Below, in pieces: positions 16,839-24,179 of a stretch of 24,179 nucleotides of DNA; position 1 is the first letter of the stretch, and the number at the start of each line of letters is the position of its first letter. The notes under the pieces are model-generated. The model made no database searches and had not been told where the DNA came from. It saw only the letters and a program-made list of their open reading frames with translations. The translations under genes and the position numbers were made by a program. The stretch lies in contig PIVW01000025.1 in the NCBI GenBank assembly GCA_003353825.1, positions 1-24,179 of the forward strand, in the 5' to 3' direction. This DNA comes from Chloroflexota bacterium (GTDB lineage: Bacteria; Chloroflexota; Anaerolineae; J102).

Positions 16839-17702
16839 GTGTCCTTGGTTCAGGCCGGTGAGCCGGTTTTGTTGATAAGCGAAGAAGGTAAAAGATATCT
16901 GATTTTTGTGCAGGATGGGGGTGAATGGCACACCAATCGAGGTCGCCTGCCCTACGATGACCTGATCGGCAGTGCCTATGGCAGGGTGGTAGCGAGTCAT
17001 ATGGGCCAGAAGTTTTTGGTTCTTCGGCCGACGACCTCTGATCTGACCCGCAATCTCAAACGCACGACACAGATAGTGTACCCGAAGGATGCAGCTCGAT
17101 TGGTGATGGAGTTGGATCTGTGGGATGGCAGACGACTGATCGAGGCCGGTACCGGCAGCGGAGGCTTGACGCTCTCCTTCACACGCGCTGTCATGCCCAA
17201 CGGGCGGGTTTATAGTTACGAGGCTCGAGATGAGCATCAGCAGGTCGCCCGGCACAATCTCGACCGACTCGGTTTGCTCCCATACATCGATCTAAAGATC
17301 CGGGATATTGCTGAAGGCTTTGATGAAGGCGATGTTGATGCGGTCTTTCTTGATGTGCGTAACGCAGCAGATTACATTCCTCAGGTCGAGCAAGCGTTAA
17401 TCGAAAGTGGAATGTTCGGCGCACTGCTCCCCACCACTAACCAAGTTAGCGCTTTGCTCAGGGCGTTGGAGAAGGGCAATTTCGTCGAAATCCGTGTCGA
17501 GGAGATCCTGATCCGTCCGTGGAAACCTGTCCCCGCCCGTCTGCGCCCCTCCGACCGCATGATCGCCCACACCGGTTTCCTGGTATTCGCCCGCAAGTTG
17601 GACGCCCAATACCGCAGCTTCTGGATGGACAAACGCCAGCGCCGACGAGCTGTCGAGTTTGGAAACGCAAGGAAACAGTCGCACCGAGACAAAACGTTCT
17701 GA
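16839..17702 (+). CDS. trmI: tRNA (adenine-58-N1)-methyltransferase TrmI
   Basis: TrmI methylates N1 of adenine 58 in the T-loop of tRNA using S-adenosylmethionine, acting as a tetramer; it stabilises tRNA. The 287-residue protein has the N-terminal beta domain (LLISEEGKRYLI), YPKDAARLV (81-89), the SAM-binding EAGTGSGGLT (102-111), the acidic YEAR loop (127-130), the VDAVFLDV motif and the C-terminal RPSDRMIAHTGFLVFARK signature. The start is GTG 16839 with GGGAGG 5 nt upstream. The last about 30 residues are unusually basic (DKRQRRRAVEFGNARKQSHRDK). The gene is divergent from recA and is followed within 11 bp by the second hairpin repeat. Confidence 0.92.
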   Translation: MSLVQAGEPVLLISEEGKRYLIFVQDGGEWHTNRGRLPYDDLIGSAYGRVVASHMGQKFLVLRPTTSDLTRNLKRTTQIVYPKDAARLVMELDLWDGRRLIEAGTGSGGLTLSFTRAVMPNGRVYSYEARDEHQQVARHNLDRLGLLPYIDLKIRDIAEGFDEGDVDAVFLDVRNAADYIPQVEQALIESGMFGALLPTTNQVSALLRALEKGNFVEIRVEEILIRPWKPVPARLRPSDRMIAHTGFLVFARKLDAQYRSFWMDKRQRRRAVEFGNARKQSHRDKTF

Positions 17703-17712
17703 ACTGATGCAC

Positions 17713-17796
17713 TTAGGACAGAGAATTCAATAACTTGCAGAACTCTACCGTCATTTCAGGAAGCAAATCGGCAAGTTATTCTGTCCTAAATCCTTA
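17713..17796. repeat. 84-bp dispersed hairpin repeat, copy 2
   Basis: Partner of 1274-1357. TTAGGACAG (17713-17721) pairs with CTGTCCTAA (17781-17789), then after the 7-nt bulge AGAATTC, AATAACTTG pairs with CAAGTTATT. The stem here is better paired than in copy 1. It too starts just after a stop codon (trmI) and lies before a plus-strand gene. Confidence 0.8.
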
Positions 17797-17823
17797 CCAT
17801 CACGCTCCACATAATTCGCACAA

Positions 17824-18879
17824 ATGCTCATGTATCACGCTTACCGCGGTAACCTCCATATGCATACCCACCATAGTGACGGCAGTGGGGAAGTCGAAGA
17901 CTTGATCGCTGCTGCCGCGCGTACGGGCCTCGATTTTATGATCCTAACCGATCATAACGTCCTCCTGAATCAGCAGTGGCAGGGGTGGCGTGAAGGTGTA
18001 CTCACGCTGATCGATAGCGAGATACACGATAAGGATCTAAAGCCCGAGCGTAATCATTGCCTTGCGCTGGGAATTCGCAAGGATGTTACCGCATTTGCGC
18101 CCGATCCCCAGTCTTTGATCGACGCCGTACGCGAACAAGGCGGGTTTGCAATCTTGGCCCATCCCATCGAAAAGACCAGTCCCTTCATCCCCACCTCCTT
18201 TCCCTGGACCGCATGGGATATCGAAGGCTATACGGGTGTCGAGATCTGGAATTTCATGTCGGAGTTTCGCCATCACGCCACCAGTTTGCCCAAGGCCATT
18301 GTGCTTGCGTTCACACCAAAATACTTTACCACCGGCCCACATCAGGAAATGCTCGATAAATGGGATGAACTCCTGCTGCAGCAACCCACTGTGGCGACCG
18401 GCGGTTCCGATGCCCATGCAGATGTCTTTAACATCGGTCCCCTTAGGCGCCGTTTTTTATCGTACGATTATTGTTTTCAAGCAGTGAATACACATATTCT
18501 AACGCCCGAACCTTTTACTCAGGATTTCGATCACGATAGAGTGCTGGTGTACGAAGCCTTGCGATTAGGGCGCGCTTGGGTGGCCTACGATATGCTGCAC
18601 CCGAGCGATGGATTCAGGTTTGAGGCTCGTGCCGGCGACACCACATACATCATGGGAGATCACATCCCGGCCGGGCAATCGATTACGTTCGAGATCGATC
18701 TTCCGGCTAAGGCTGATTTGAGACTCGTACGCGCAGGCCATGGTGCAGTGGCTCATATTCAGGGTGACAGTCTCCGGTTTGAGGTCACAGAACCTGGCGT
18801 CTACCGCGTCGAAGCCTGGAAACGTTACTGGTTAAAATCACGTGGCTGGATATTTTCTAACGCTATTTATGTGATATGA
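17824..18879 (+). CDS. PHP-domain metal-dependent phosphoesterase
   Basis: A 351-residue protein with an N-terminal PHP domain and a C-terminal beta-sandwich. Metal-binding residues visible in order are His12 and His14 (GNLHMHTHHSDG), Asp43-His44 (LTDHN), Glu66 (DSEIH), His79, His113 (LAHP) and Asp196/His198 (GGSDAHA). Members of this CehA/McbA-like branch hydrolyse phosphoesters or, in a few cases, other esters; the substrate cannot be read from sequence. Residues about 265-351 (HIPAGQSITFEIDLP to WIFSNAIYVI) form the beta-sandwich tail usual in this branch. No signal peptide and no clear ribosome binding site are seen; ATG 17830 is an alternative start. The gene stands alone after the hairpin repeat. 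Confidence 0.82.
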   Translation: MLMYHAYRGNLHMHTHHSDGSGEVEDLIAAAARTGLDFMILTDHNVLLNQQWQGWREGVLTLIDSEIHDKDLKPERNHCLALGIRKDVTAFAPDPQSLIDAVREQGGFAILAHPIEKTSPFIPTSFPWTAWDIEGYTGVEIWNFMSEFRHHATSLPKAIVLAFTPKYFTTGPHQEMLDKWDELLLQQPTVATGGSDAHADVFNIGPLRRRFLSYDYCFQAVNTHILTPEPFTQDFDHDRVLVYEALRLGRAWVAYDMLHPSDGFRFEARAGDTTYIMGDHIPAGQSITFEIDLPAKADLRLVRAGHGAVAHIQGDSLRFEVTEPGVYRVEAWKRYWLKSRGWIFSNAIYVI

Positions 18880-19067
18880 TGTGTGTGTTCCGTGTTGCGT
18901 CGTGCGCGGATATCGTCGTAAGTGACCGGTTTTGTTATGACAGAGCAGAACATGTAACGGCGCAGCGCGAATGTGTTTGTCAAGTAATGTCAGGCCTGTT
19001 GTGAACCCTACCGACTGATCGCACAGATTCGTGAACGGCTATGGTGGCCGAGTGAATCGCACCTCAA

Positions 19068-19154
19068 CGTTCGTTTTATAGACAAGTCCCGGTCTACTAA
19101 TTTAGCAGTCTCCCGGCCTACCAGGTTCCTGATCTGCTTGTCTATTTACAAACG
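19068..19154. repeat. 87-bp inverted-repeat element
   Basis: ATAGACAAG (19078-19086) and CTTGTCTAT (19137-19145) are perfect inverted repeats. With one small gap they extend outward to CGTT/AACG. Between them TCCCGGTCTAC (19087) and TCCCGGCCTAC (19111) repeat in the same direction at 24-bp spacing. The shape fits a miniature inverted-repeat element; no second copy lies in the window. Confidence 0.45.
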
Positions 19155-19358
19155 ATCCCTTAAGCAGTGGTGCTGCAAATAGGTGCAAAGATTACACAAA
19201 ATCTACGAACATATTCATGCTCTAACCCTACTTTTCCCCCTTATTCATGCGGTTCTCAGCTTTACTCTGTATAGTTATAAGTGTAGACAGACAGGGCACA
19301 TTGCCCAAGAAGGAATGCGGTGGTTCCTCCTTTTAAGCTCCTTTCCTCCTCTCTCTCC

Positions 19359-19395
19359 AAAGCCCCGGCCTCGGCTCTCGCCTAGCTGGGGTTTT
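19359..19395 (+). terminator. possible intrinsic terminator
   Basis: AAAGCCCC (19359-19366) pairs with GGGGTTTT (19388-19395), one pair being G-U. The second arm is T-rich and continues GGTTTC. It faces transcripts coming from the PHP-gene side, although 480 bp beyond that gene. Confidence 0.4.
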
Positions 19396-19552
19396 GGTTT
19401 CTAAGGCAATTTGCTGTCCTCAGGCAAGCGCCCTGTCTGCATTTCAAAGAATTAGTCAAGGAATAAGTAGACAAGAACGATTAGCGTTTGGTGCGATATC
19501 TACTTATCTACAAAGCGCTGGAGAGAGCGACCACGGTTATTCTGCAACAAAG

Positions 19553-19580
19553 AACCGCCGCAGGGGAGAGCACGGCGGCT
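19553..19580 (-). terminator. terminator of the sdhCAB operon
   Basis: On the minus strand AGCCGCCG and CGGCGGTT form an 8-bp GC-rich stem (one G-U) around a 12-nt loop, followed by CTTTGTT. It lies 30 bp beyond the sdhB stop. Confidence 0.6.
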
Positions 19581-19609
19581 CTTGTAAAAGCCTGGTGTTG
19601 TGTGACGCC

Positions 19610-20359
19610 TTAGCTGACGCCTTTAAATGCCGCTTTGATTAGATGTCGGTTCATGAGGGCGATGACATCCAAACCGATCTCTTTGGGACATACCGCCGCG
19701 CATTCGGCGAAGTTCGTGCAACCACCAAAGCCTTCGGCGTCCATCTGGCTGACCATGCTGGCCACCCGTTCGTGGCGCTCGACGTCACCCTGGGGAAGAA
19801 GGCCTAAGTGTGTGATTTTTGCTCCGGTGAATAGCATGGCCGAGGAGTTCGGGCAGGCTGCCACACAGGCGCCGCAGCCGATACAAGCGGCAGCATCCAT
19901 CGATTTCTCGGCTTTTGGTTTAGGAACGAGGATGGCATTGGCATCGGGGGCGGCGCCTGTCGATACAGAGATATAGCCGCCCGCCTGGATGATGCGGTCC
20001 AGAGCACTACGGTCGACGATGAGATCTTTGAGTATGGGAAAGGCCTTGGCCCGCCACGGTTCGATGATCAGGGTCTCGCCATCTTTGTAATGACGCATGT
20101 GCAGTTGGCAGACGGTAATTGCCCGCTCGGGACCATGAGGTAGGCCGTTGATAACCAGGCTGCACATGCCGCAAATGCCCTCGCGGCAGTCATGATCAAA
20201 TGCCACCGGCTCATCCCCCTTCATCACCAGATCTTCATTGAGGAGATCCAGCATTTCTAGAAAAGAAGAATCGGGACTGACATCGTCGAGCTGGTAGTCT
20301 ACAAATTTGCCCTCGCTGCGGGCATTGGGCTGTCGCCAAATACGAAGTAGTAGTTTCAT
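19610..20359 (-). CDS. sdhB: succinate dehydrogenase/fumarate reductase iron-sulfur subunit
   Basis: SdhB carries electrons from the flavin subunit to quinone. The 249-residue protein has the [2Fe-2S] ligands in CREGICGMC with a later Cys in TVCQLHMR. Two C-terminal cysteine sets, [12 protein letters not shown] and [14 protein letters not shown], supply the [4Fe-4S] and [3Fe-4S] centres. The sequence style ([15 protein letters not shown]) is that of the b558-type enzymes known from Bacteroidota, Campylobacterota and related groups rather than the E. coli type. A GGGAGAG site precedes ATG 20359, and only 12 bp separate it from sdhA. It is last in the operon and is followed by a hairpin terminator. 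Confidence 0.94.
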   Translation of the reverse strand: MKLLLRIWRQPNARSEGKFVDYQLDDVSPDSSFLEMLDLLNEDLVMKGDEPVAFDHDCREGICGMCSLVINGLPHGPERAITVCQLHMRHYKDGETLIIEPWRAKAFPILKDLIVDRSALDRIIQAGGYISVSTGAAPDANAILVPKPKAEKSMDAAACIGCGACVAACPNSSAMLFTGAKITHLGLLPQGDVERHERVASMVSQMDAEGFGGCTNFAECAAVCPKEIGLDVIALMNRHLIKAAFKGVS

Positions 20360-20371
20360 GGTATCTCTCCC

Positions 20372-22336
20372 TTATTTGTAGCTACGCTGCGACAATGGCA
20401 CATAGTCGAATTTCAGAGATTCTTTGTTCAGGATCGGCGTTTCGTCATCTCCTGAATACTGCCAAGCTGCGACATATGAGAAATCCTCATCGTTTCGCAA
20501 AGCCTCACCCTCATCGGTCTGGCTTTCCAGGCGATAGTGGCCGCCGCAAGATTCCGTACGGTAGAGTGCATCCAGTACCATTACTTCACCTAATTCCATG
20601 AAGTCTGCCACGCGACCGGCCATTTCCAAACTCTGGTTGAGATCGCCGGCGCTGCCAGGCACACGTACGTTCTCCCAGAACTCGGCTCGAATCTGAGGGA
20701 TAAGCGTAAGCGCTTTTAGCAGTCCCGCTTCCTCTCGAGCCATACCACAGTGCTCCCATAAGACCTTACCCAACTTTCGGTGATAGTAATCGACCGAATG
20801 GGTTCCGTTCACCGCCAGTAGACGCTCCATCTTATCGATGGTTTCCTCTTTTGCTGCTGCAAAAGCTGGGTGACTGCTGTCGACCTCTGATTTGCCCGCT
20901 GCGACCACGTAATTGCCAAGTGTATAAGGAAGGATGAAGTTGCCGTCCGCCAGACCTTGCATGAGGGCGCTGGCGCCGAGACGATTGCCGCCATGGTCTG
21001 AGAAATTGGCCTCGCCAATCACGAACAAGCCGTCGATATTGCTCATCAGATCGTAGTCGACCCACAGACCACCCATGGTGTAGTGCAAGGCCGGGTAAAT
21101 GCGCATAGGCGCTTTATAGGGGTCTTCGCCGGTAATGCTCTCGTACATGTCGAACAAATTGCCGTAACGGGCCCGGATCACATCTTCTCCGAGTCTGCCT
21201 ATGGCTTCTTCAAAATCGAGGTAAACGCCGTTGCGCAATTCGCCGACACCGTGGCCGTCATCGACTACCGATTTGGCGTTCCGAGACGCTACATCACGTG
21301 GTACCAAATTGCCGAAACTTGGGTATCGCTCCTCCAAATAGTAATATCGCTCTTCTTCGGAGATCTCGTGCGGCGGTCGGGTGTCTCCTGCCTGACGAGG
21401 CACCCAGATGCGCCCATCATTGCGCAGCGATTCACTCATCAAGGTCAATTTGGATTGGTGTTCGCCAACAGGTGGGATACAGGTGGGATGGATTTGGGTA
21501 TAGGCAGGATTGGCGAACAACGCGCCCTTTTTGTAAGCTCGCCAGGCTGCTGTGACATTGCAACCTTTGGCATTCGTAGAGAGATAGAAAGCGTTGCTGT
21601 AACCGCCGGTCGCAAGTACCACGACATCGGCTGACCAGGTTTGGATGTCACCTGTGACCATGTCTCGTGTGACAATGCCTCTGGCTCGACCATCGACAAG
21701 CACAAGGTCTAACATCTCGGTACGGTTATGCATCTCTACGGCGCCGGCATGGATCTGACGGGCAAGCGCCTGGTAGACGCCGAGCAGCAGTTGCTGACCT
21801 GTCTGGCCGCGTGCATAAAATGTGCGTTCGACCTGGGCGCCACCGAACGAGCGGTTATGTAGCAGGCCGCCATATTCCCGGGCGAAGGGAACGCCCTGCG
21901 CCACACATTGGTCGATGATCGCATTACTGACCTGGGCAAGACGATAGACATTGGCCTCACGAGAACGGTAGTCGCCACCTTTGACCGTATCGTAGAAGAG
22001 CCGGTAAACGCTGTCACCGTCATTGCGGTAGTTTTTGGCAGCATTGATACCACCTTGTGCTGCCACGCTGTGGGCTCGTCGTGGGCTGTCCTGATAACAG
22101 AAACACTTGACGTTATAGCCCATCTCGCCCAGTGATGCTGCTGCCGACCCGCCTGCTAAACCCGACCCTACGACGATCACAGTATACTTGCGACGATTGG
22201 CCGGATTCACCAATTTCATATTAAATCGATGGCCGTCCCACAACTCCTGAATAGGCCCTTCTGGCACTCGACCATCCAGCGATTGCTCGGCGACCACCAC
22301 GTTAAATGGGTTCAATGCCTTTGTTCTTTTTGTCAT
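20372..22336 (-). CDS. sdhA: succinate dehydrogenase/fumarate reductase flavoprotein subunit
   Basis: SdhA oxidises succinate to fumarate, or the reverse, with covalently bound FAD. The 654-residue protein shows [14 protein letters not shown] (53-66), the flavin-attachment His89 in [11 protein letters not shown], the PTCIPP and ESLRNDGR active-site segments, [12 protein letters not shown], and the second FAD block [20 protein letters not shown]. The N-terminal extension of about 50 residues before the Rossmann fold is normal for the b558 type. GGAGAT lies 8 nt before ATG 22336; sdhC ends 16 bp upstream and sdhB starts 12 bp downstream, so the three are one operon. Direction of catalysis cannot be read from the sequence. 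Confidence 0.95.
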   Translation of the reverse strand: MTKRTKALNPFNVVVAEQSLDGRVPEGPIQELWDGHRFNMKLVNPANRRKYTVIVVGSGLAGGSAAASLGEMGYNVKCFCYQDSPRRAHSVAAQGGINAAKNYRNDGDSVYRLFYDTVKGGDYRSREANVYRLAQVSNAIIDQCVAQGVPFAREYGGLLHNRSFGGAQVERTFYARGQTGQQLLLGVYQALARQIHAGAVEMHNRTEMLDLVLVDGRARGIVTRDMVTGDIQTWSADVVVLATGGYSNAFYLSTNAKGCNVTAAWRAYKKGALFANPAYTQIHPTCIPPVGEHQSKLTLMSESLRNDGRIWVPRQAGDTRPPHEISEEERYYYLEERYPSFGNLVPRDVASRNAKSVVDDGHGVGELRNGVYLDFEEAIGRLGEDVIRARYGNLFDMYESITGEDPYKAPMRIYPALHYTMGGLWVDYDLMSNIDGLFVIGEANFSDHGGNRLGASALMQGLADGNFILPYTLGNYVVAAGKSEVDSSHPAFAAAKEETIDKMERLLAVNGTHSVDYYHRKLGKVLWEHCGMAREEAGLLKALTLIPQIRAEFWENVRVPGSAGDLNQSLEMAGRVADFMELGEVMVLDALYRTESCGGHYRLESQTDEGEALRNDEDFSYVAAWQYSGDDETPILNKESLKFDYVPLSQRSYK

Positions 22337-22352
22337 GTTTATATCTCCGAGC

Positions 22353-23042
22353 TTAGCGTACGAGGCCTAGCATGACCGCCAGGGGAACGATGGAAAATCC
22401 AATAAAGATCACCGAGGCCAGCAAGGCGGCCAGAATGCGCACCAGTTTGTCATGTCTTGGATCAAGCCATCCCAATGTCTGCACCATACTCCAGCCCCCG
22501 TGGTAGAGATGTAATCCCAAAAAAGCGACGGCAATTACGTAGAAAATAGCGGTTGGGACAAAAGAAAAGGTACTGATGACGTTGCTGTAAGGATCACCGG
22601 AGATGAAGCCAGCAGCGACGAAGCGTGTTCCCCAGGTCAACTGCATCAAGTGCAAGAGCAGAAAGACAGCCAGTAGTGCGCCCCCCCATCGCATCAATTT
22701 GGAGGCGTAATTGGCTTGTAAAGTACGTTTGACGGCGTAATCCCCAGGCCGGGCGCGTTTGGCTTGTATCGACAAGGTGTATGCTGCCCAAACATGAGCA
22801 AAGACCGAGCCGATGAGAACGATACGCATCACCCACAGCGCGTGCTCATGCCCCAGAATTGGGGCACCCAACGCGCGCAAGCCTTCGGCATAATGATTAA
22901 AATAACTGAGGCCGAAGAAAATCTTGAGATTACCGTACATATGGGCGAGCACATAGCCGATACCAACCACGCCGGTGACAGCCATGATCACCTTTCGCCC
23001 AATGGTGGAACGATAAAAGGATAGAGTCTGTGTAGCCTGCAT
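22353..23042 (-). CDS. sdhC: succinate dehydrogenase cytochrome b558 subunit
   Basis: SdhC anchors SdhAB in the membrane and binds haem and quinone. The about 229-residue protein has five hydrophobic segments and conserved histidines in [26 protein letters not shown] and LHLYHG. These are the pattern of the single-subunit, two-haem b558 family; no sdhD is present or needed. I chose ATG 23042 because AGGAGG (23049-23054) lies exactly 6 nt upstream. The TTG at 23048 touches that site and cannot be the start. A promoter with TTGTCC-17-TATGAT lies about 95 bp upstream. First gene of sdhCAB. Confidence 0.92.
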   Translation of the reverse strand: MQATQTLSFYRSTIGRKVIMAVTGVVGIGYVLAHMYGNLKIFFGLSYFNHYAEGLRALGAPILGHEHALWVMRIVLIGSVFAHVWAAYTLSIQAKRARPGDYAVKRTLQANYASKLMRWGGALLAVFLLLHLMQLTWGTRFVAAGFISGDPYSNVISTFSFVPTAIFYVIAVAFLGLHLYHGGWSMVQTLGWLDPRHDKLVRILAALLASVIFIGFSIVPLAVMLGLVR

Positions 23043-23136
23043 AGACAACCTCCTGCCGGGTGTGATGAGTCTCGATCGCCGTGCATTTCATGAGGATCAA
23101 CGTCGAGTACGTGCGGAATGTTACCAATGGAACAAT

Positions 23137-23165
23137 ATCATAACTTATATGTGAACAAGGGACAA
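23137..23165 (-). promoter_or_regulatory. sdhCAB promoter
   Basis: Minus-strand TTGTCC (23160-23165), a 17-nt spacer and TATGAT (23137-23142) give a good sigma-70 promoter about 95 nt before the sdhC start. Confidence 0.5.
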
Positions 23166-23368
23166 CCAACGACGGCCAAAAAGTGTTAGCGAGGATACTA
23201 TGCTGAGGAGAGGGATGTGCCAGCTCTGTTATGGAGAAAACTTAGGAATGGGGATTATTTAATAACCGAAACTTGTGCATGCCTCTGTTTACCCGAAAAA
23301 TTACTGAATCCTCTTCGAGCCAGAGACAGCCCATTGAGCGACCTTGAATACAATAGAGAAACTAGTGA

Positions 23369-23654
23369 ATGATTGATTCTCAGACAGCTTTTACCGGGTC
23401 AATTCCTGAACATTACGTACGACCGGTATCTGGGCCCGCTTATTTTCGAAGAATATGCGATAGACCTTGCTAAACGGGTGTTCGTGCCTGAGGGGGAAAC
23501 AGTGTTGGAAACCGCCGCAGGTACGGGCATTACTTCCCGCCATCTCCGAAATACCCTACCGCAAGATGTAAAAATCATCGTTACTGACCTGAATGATTCG
23601 ATGGTTGAGTATGCCAAGCGCAAGTTTCACGGTTACCATAATCGAGTCCGCTGA
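23369..23654 (+). pseudogene. broken class I SAM-dependent methyltransferase
   Basis: From ATG 23369 the frame reads MIDSQTAFTGSIPEHY, the usual start of a methyltransferase family. After a tandem TACG duplication (23414-23421) the family sequence continues in another frame as DRYLGPLIFEEYAIDLA. The SAM-binding motif VLETAAGTGITSRHL and the acidic VTDLNDSM loop follow. Removing four bases restores one frame. The protein then stops at 23654, right after motif II, leaving about 95 of the usual 250-280 residues. Two independent lesions make this a pseudogene. Non-coding repeats and mobile-element sequence follow it. Confidence 0.75.
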
Positions 23655-23668
23655 AATAAGCCTATTAA

Positions 23669-23705
23669 CCGCAAAGGGCGCAGAGATCGCAGAGATCGCA
23701 GAGGA
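23669..23705. repeat. short tandem repeat CGCAGAGAT x3
   Basis: Units of 9 bp start at 23679, 23688 and 23697, the last ending GA instead of AT, preceded by the related ACCGCAAAG. This CGCAAAG/CGCAGAG type of tract is common between genes of environmental bacteria. Confidence 0.7.
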
Positions 23706-23794
23706 AAACATAGGGTTTCACAGGGAAAAGCGTGTCTAAACCCCACCCTATTTGCTGTTGTCTCGGCCTTCACTTTGAAATACTAACCCAAAAC

Positions 23795-23842
23795 GCTGCC
23801 CAACAAATCGTTGCAAGCGAATTGTTGGGCAGCCCGATTTTT
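23795..23842 (+). terminator. intrinsic terminator-like hairpin
   Basis: GCTGCCCAACA (23795-23805) and TGTTGGGCAGC (23823-23833) form a perfect 11-bp stem, followed by CCGA and five T (23838-23842). It would end plus-strand transcripts from the broken methyltransferase. It overlaps the left arm of the attC-like structure, so the two readings compete. Confidence 0.5.
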
Positions 23843-23927
23843 AATCAGCCGTATTGAGCCAGCAAAGGTGCCTTCAGGCAGTGTAGCCTCGACACCCTTG
23901 CCAATCGCTTGAACCCAGGCGTTAGGC
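23798..23927. other. attC-like (integron 59-base-element-like) structured site
   Basis: Outer boxes GCCCAAC (23798-23804) and GTTAGGC (23921-23927) match the R boxes RYYYAAC and GTTRRRY. After unpaired spacers of 6 and 7 nt, TTGCAAGCGAATTG (23811-23824) pairs with CAATCGCTTGAA (23902-23913), leaving exactly two extra-helical bases on one arm. This is the attC layout of R box, spacer, L box with bulges and variable loop; its 130 bp is within the attC range. No integrase is in the window and the evidence is structural only. Confidence 0.35.
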
Positions 23928-24031
23928 TGGGCCACCGTTAAAAGCAGAAAACCAGAGGCTTTGCACGGGCAAGCATCTTTTCGTGACGTTTCTTGGGAAA
24001 GCCTCCCAAGATAATCATTTAGGTAGTGGTT

Positions 24032-24179
24032 GTATCTTCTCAATAGCTTGGGGGAACCAGCCCGTCCACGAAGCAATTGTGTTGCTTGTCAAGCGTAGAC
24101 CTAGTATGAAGTAGGTTGTTCAAGTTGCCATGGTTGTTGATCGCGGACGATGGCATTAAGAATGGTAAGTAGTTTACGC
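24032..24179 (-). mobile_element. end of an IS110-family insertion sequence (continues past the window)
   Basis: GTATCTTCTCAATA at 24032-24045 equals the inverted-repeat end of the miniature element at 8171, and identity runs on for 42 bp. It is followed by the 3' end of a transposase gene on the minus strand. Subterminal inverted repeats of this size are typical of the IS1111 subgroup of IS110. The opposite end is outside the window. Confidence 0.6.
24101..24179 (-). CDS. IS110-family transposase, C-terminal end (partial)
   Basis: The frame enters from the right edge and ends at TAG 24103-24101. The last residues, RKLLTILNAIVRDQQPW followed by QLEQPTSY, match the conserved C-terminus (RKLLTILNAMVRD type) of IS110/IS116/IS902 transposases. 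Those enzymes use a RuvC-like DEDD domain and a C-terminal serine domain to move a circular intermediate, guided in studied members by a bridge RNA made from an end of the element. Only about 25 residues are visible, so completeness and activity cannot be judged. About 55 bp of non-coding sequence separate the stop from the subterminal repeat at 24032-24045. Confidence 0.6.
   Translation of the reverse strand, partial: RKLLTILNAIVRDQQPWQLEQPTSY

Larger units (their letters stand above)
18880..19609. other. 730-bp non-coding region between convergent units
   Basis: No convincing gene is present on either strand; short frames lack start signals and family resemblance. It holds an inverted-repeat element (19068-19154), a pyrimidine-rich tract followed by a hairpin with T-rich tail (19359-19400), and the terminator of the sdh operon. 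It lies between the PHP gene and sdhB, which point at each other. Confidence 0.6.

Noticed and set aside
19183..19642. Two short plus-strand open frames in the gap between the PHP gene and sdhB
   Set aside because: No ribosome binding site, low-complexity pyrimidine-rich translation, overlap with hairpins and with the end of sdhB, and no family resemblance.
23669..23705. CRISPR-like array from the CGCAGAGAT units
   Set aside because: Units are 9 bp and directly tandem with no spacers; it is a simple tandem repeat. No cas genes or spaced repeats exist in the window.
23783..24076. 97-codon minus-strand frame at the right end
   Set aside because: It starts at TTG without a ribosome binding site and runs across the IS end, a hairpin and the attC-like structure. 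The part LRGR..SPKLLRRY is shared with the miniature element only because the DNA is repeated.

Overview
The window reads as bacterial chromosome of roughly balanced GC, with short intergenic gaps, frequent GTG/TTG starts and good AGGAGG-type ribosome binding sites. The gene set points to Chloroflexota (Anaerolineae-like) as the best guess. The pointers are an sdhCAB operon of the single-cytochrome b558 type, a RecA with a Gram-positive-style operator, nickel-pincer (lar) genes, several M28 peptidases and a surface protein with a GYWKNH-like C-terminal domain. This assignment comes from family knowledge and was not tested with a tree.

Left part (1-4.3 kb): a GMC-type oxidoreductase lacking its FAD-binding N-terminus, a hairpin repeat, then a PLP enzyme of the D-cysteine desulfhydrase/ACC deaminase family overlapping a membrane-embedded M28 peptidase. 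These converge on a ThrH-like HAD phosphatase. 4.4-7.2 kb: an acetyl-CoA-synthetase-like acyl-CoA ligase translationally coupled to an unknown gene. 7.2-8.4 kb: a decayed, frameshifted surface-protein gene cut by a 113-bp inverted-repeat element.

Middle (8.4-15 kb): a molybdopterin oxidoreductase, then larC, a second M28 peptidase on the other strand, and larB-larE. LarB, LarE and LarC together make the nickel-pincer nucleotide cofactor of LarA-type racemases/epimerases. No larA is in the window. 15-18.9 kb: recA with a strong promoter and a LexA-like operator, a small gene behind it with a probable frameshift, a tRNA m1A58 methyltransferase, a second copy of the hairpin repeat, and a PHP-domain phosphoesterase.

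Right part (18.9-24.2 kb): 730 bp of non-coding DNA with an inverted-repeat element and terminators; the sdhCAB operon (succinate dehydrogenase/fumarate reductase); a broken methyltransferase; an attC-like structured site; and, at the right edge, the 3' end of an IS110-family transposase. The inverted-repeat end of that insertion sequence matches the small element at 8171-8283, so the small element looks like a non-autonomous derivative of it.

The least explained signals are the two hairpin repeats with a compensatory base change, the IS110-related miniature element with its potential structured RNA, and the attC-like site. Four genes (GMC oxidoreductase, surface protein, DUF6958-like gene, methyltransferase) appear broken or shortened; sequencing error is an alternative for the single-base cases.
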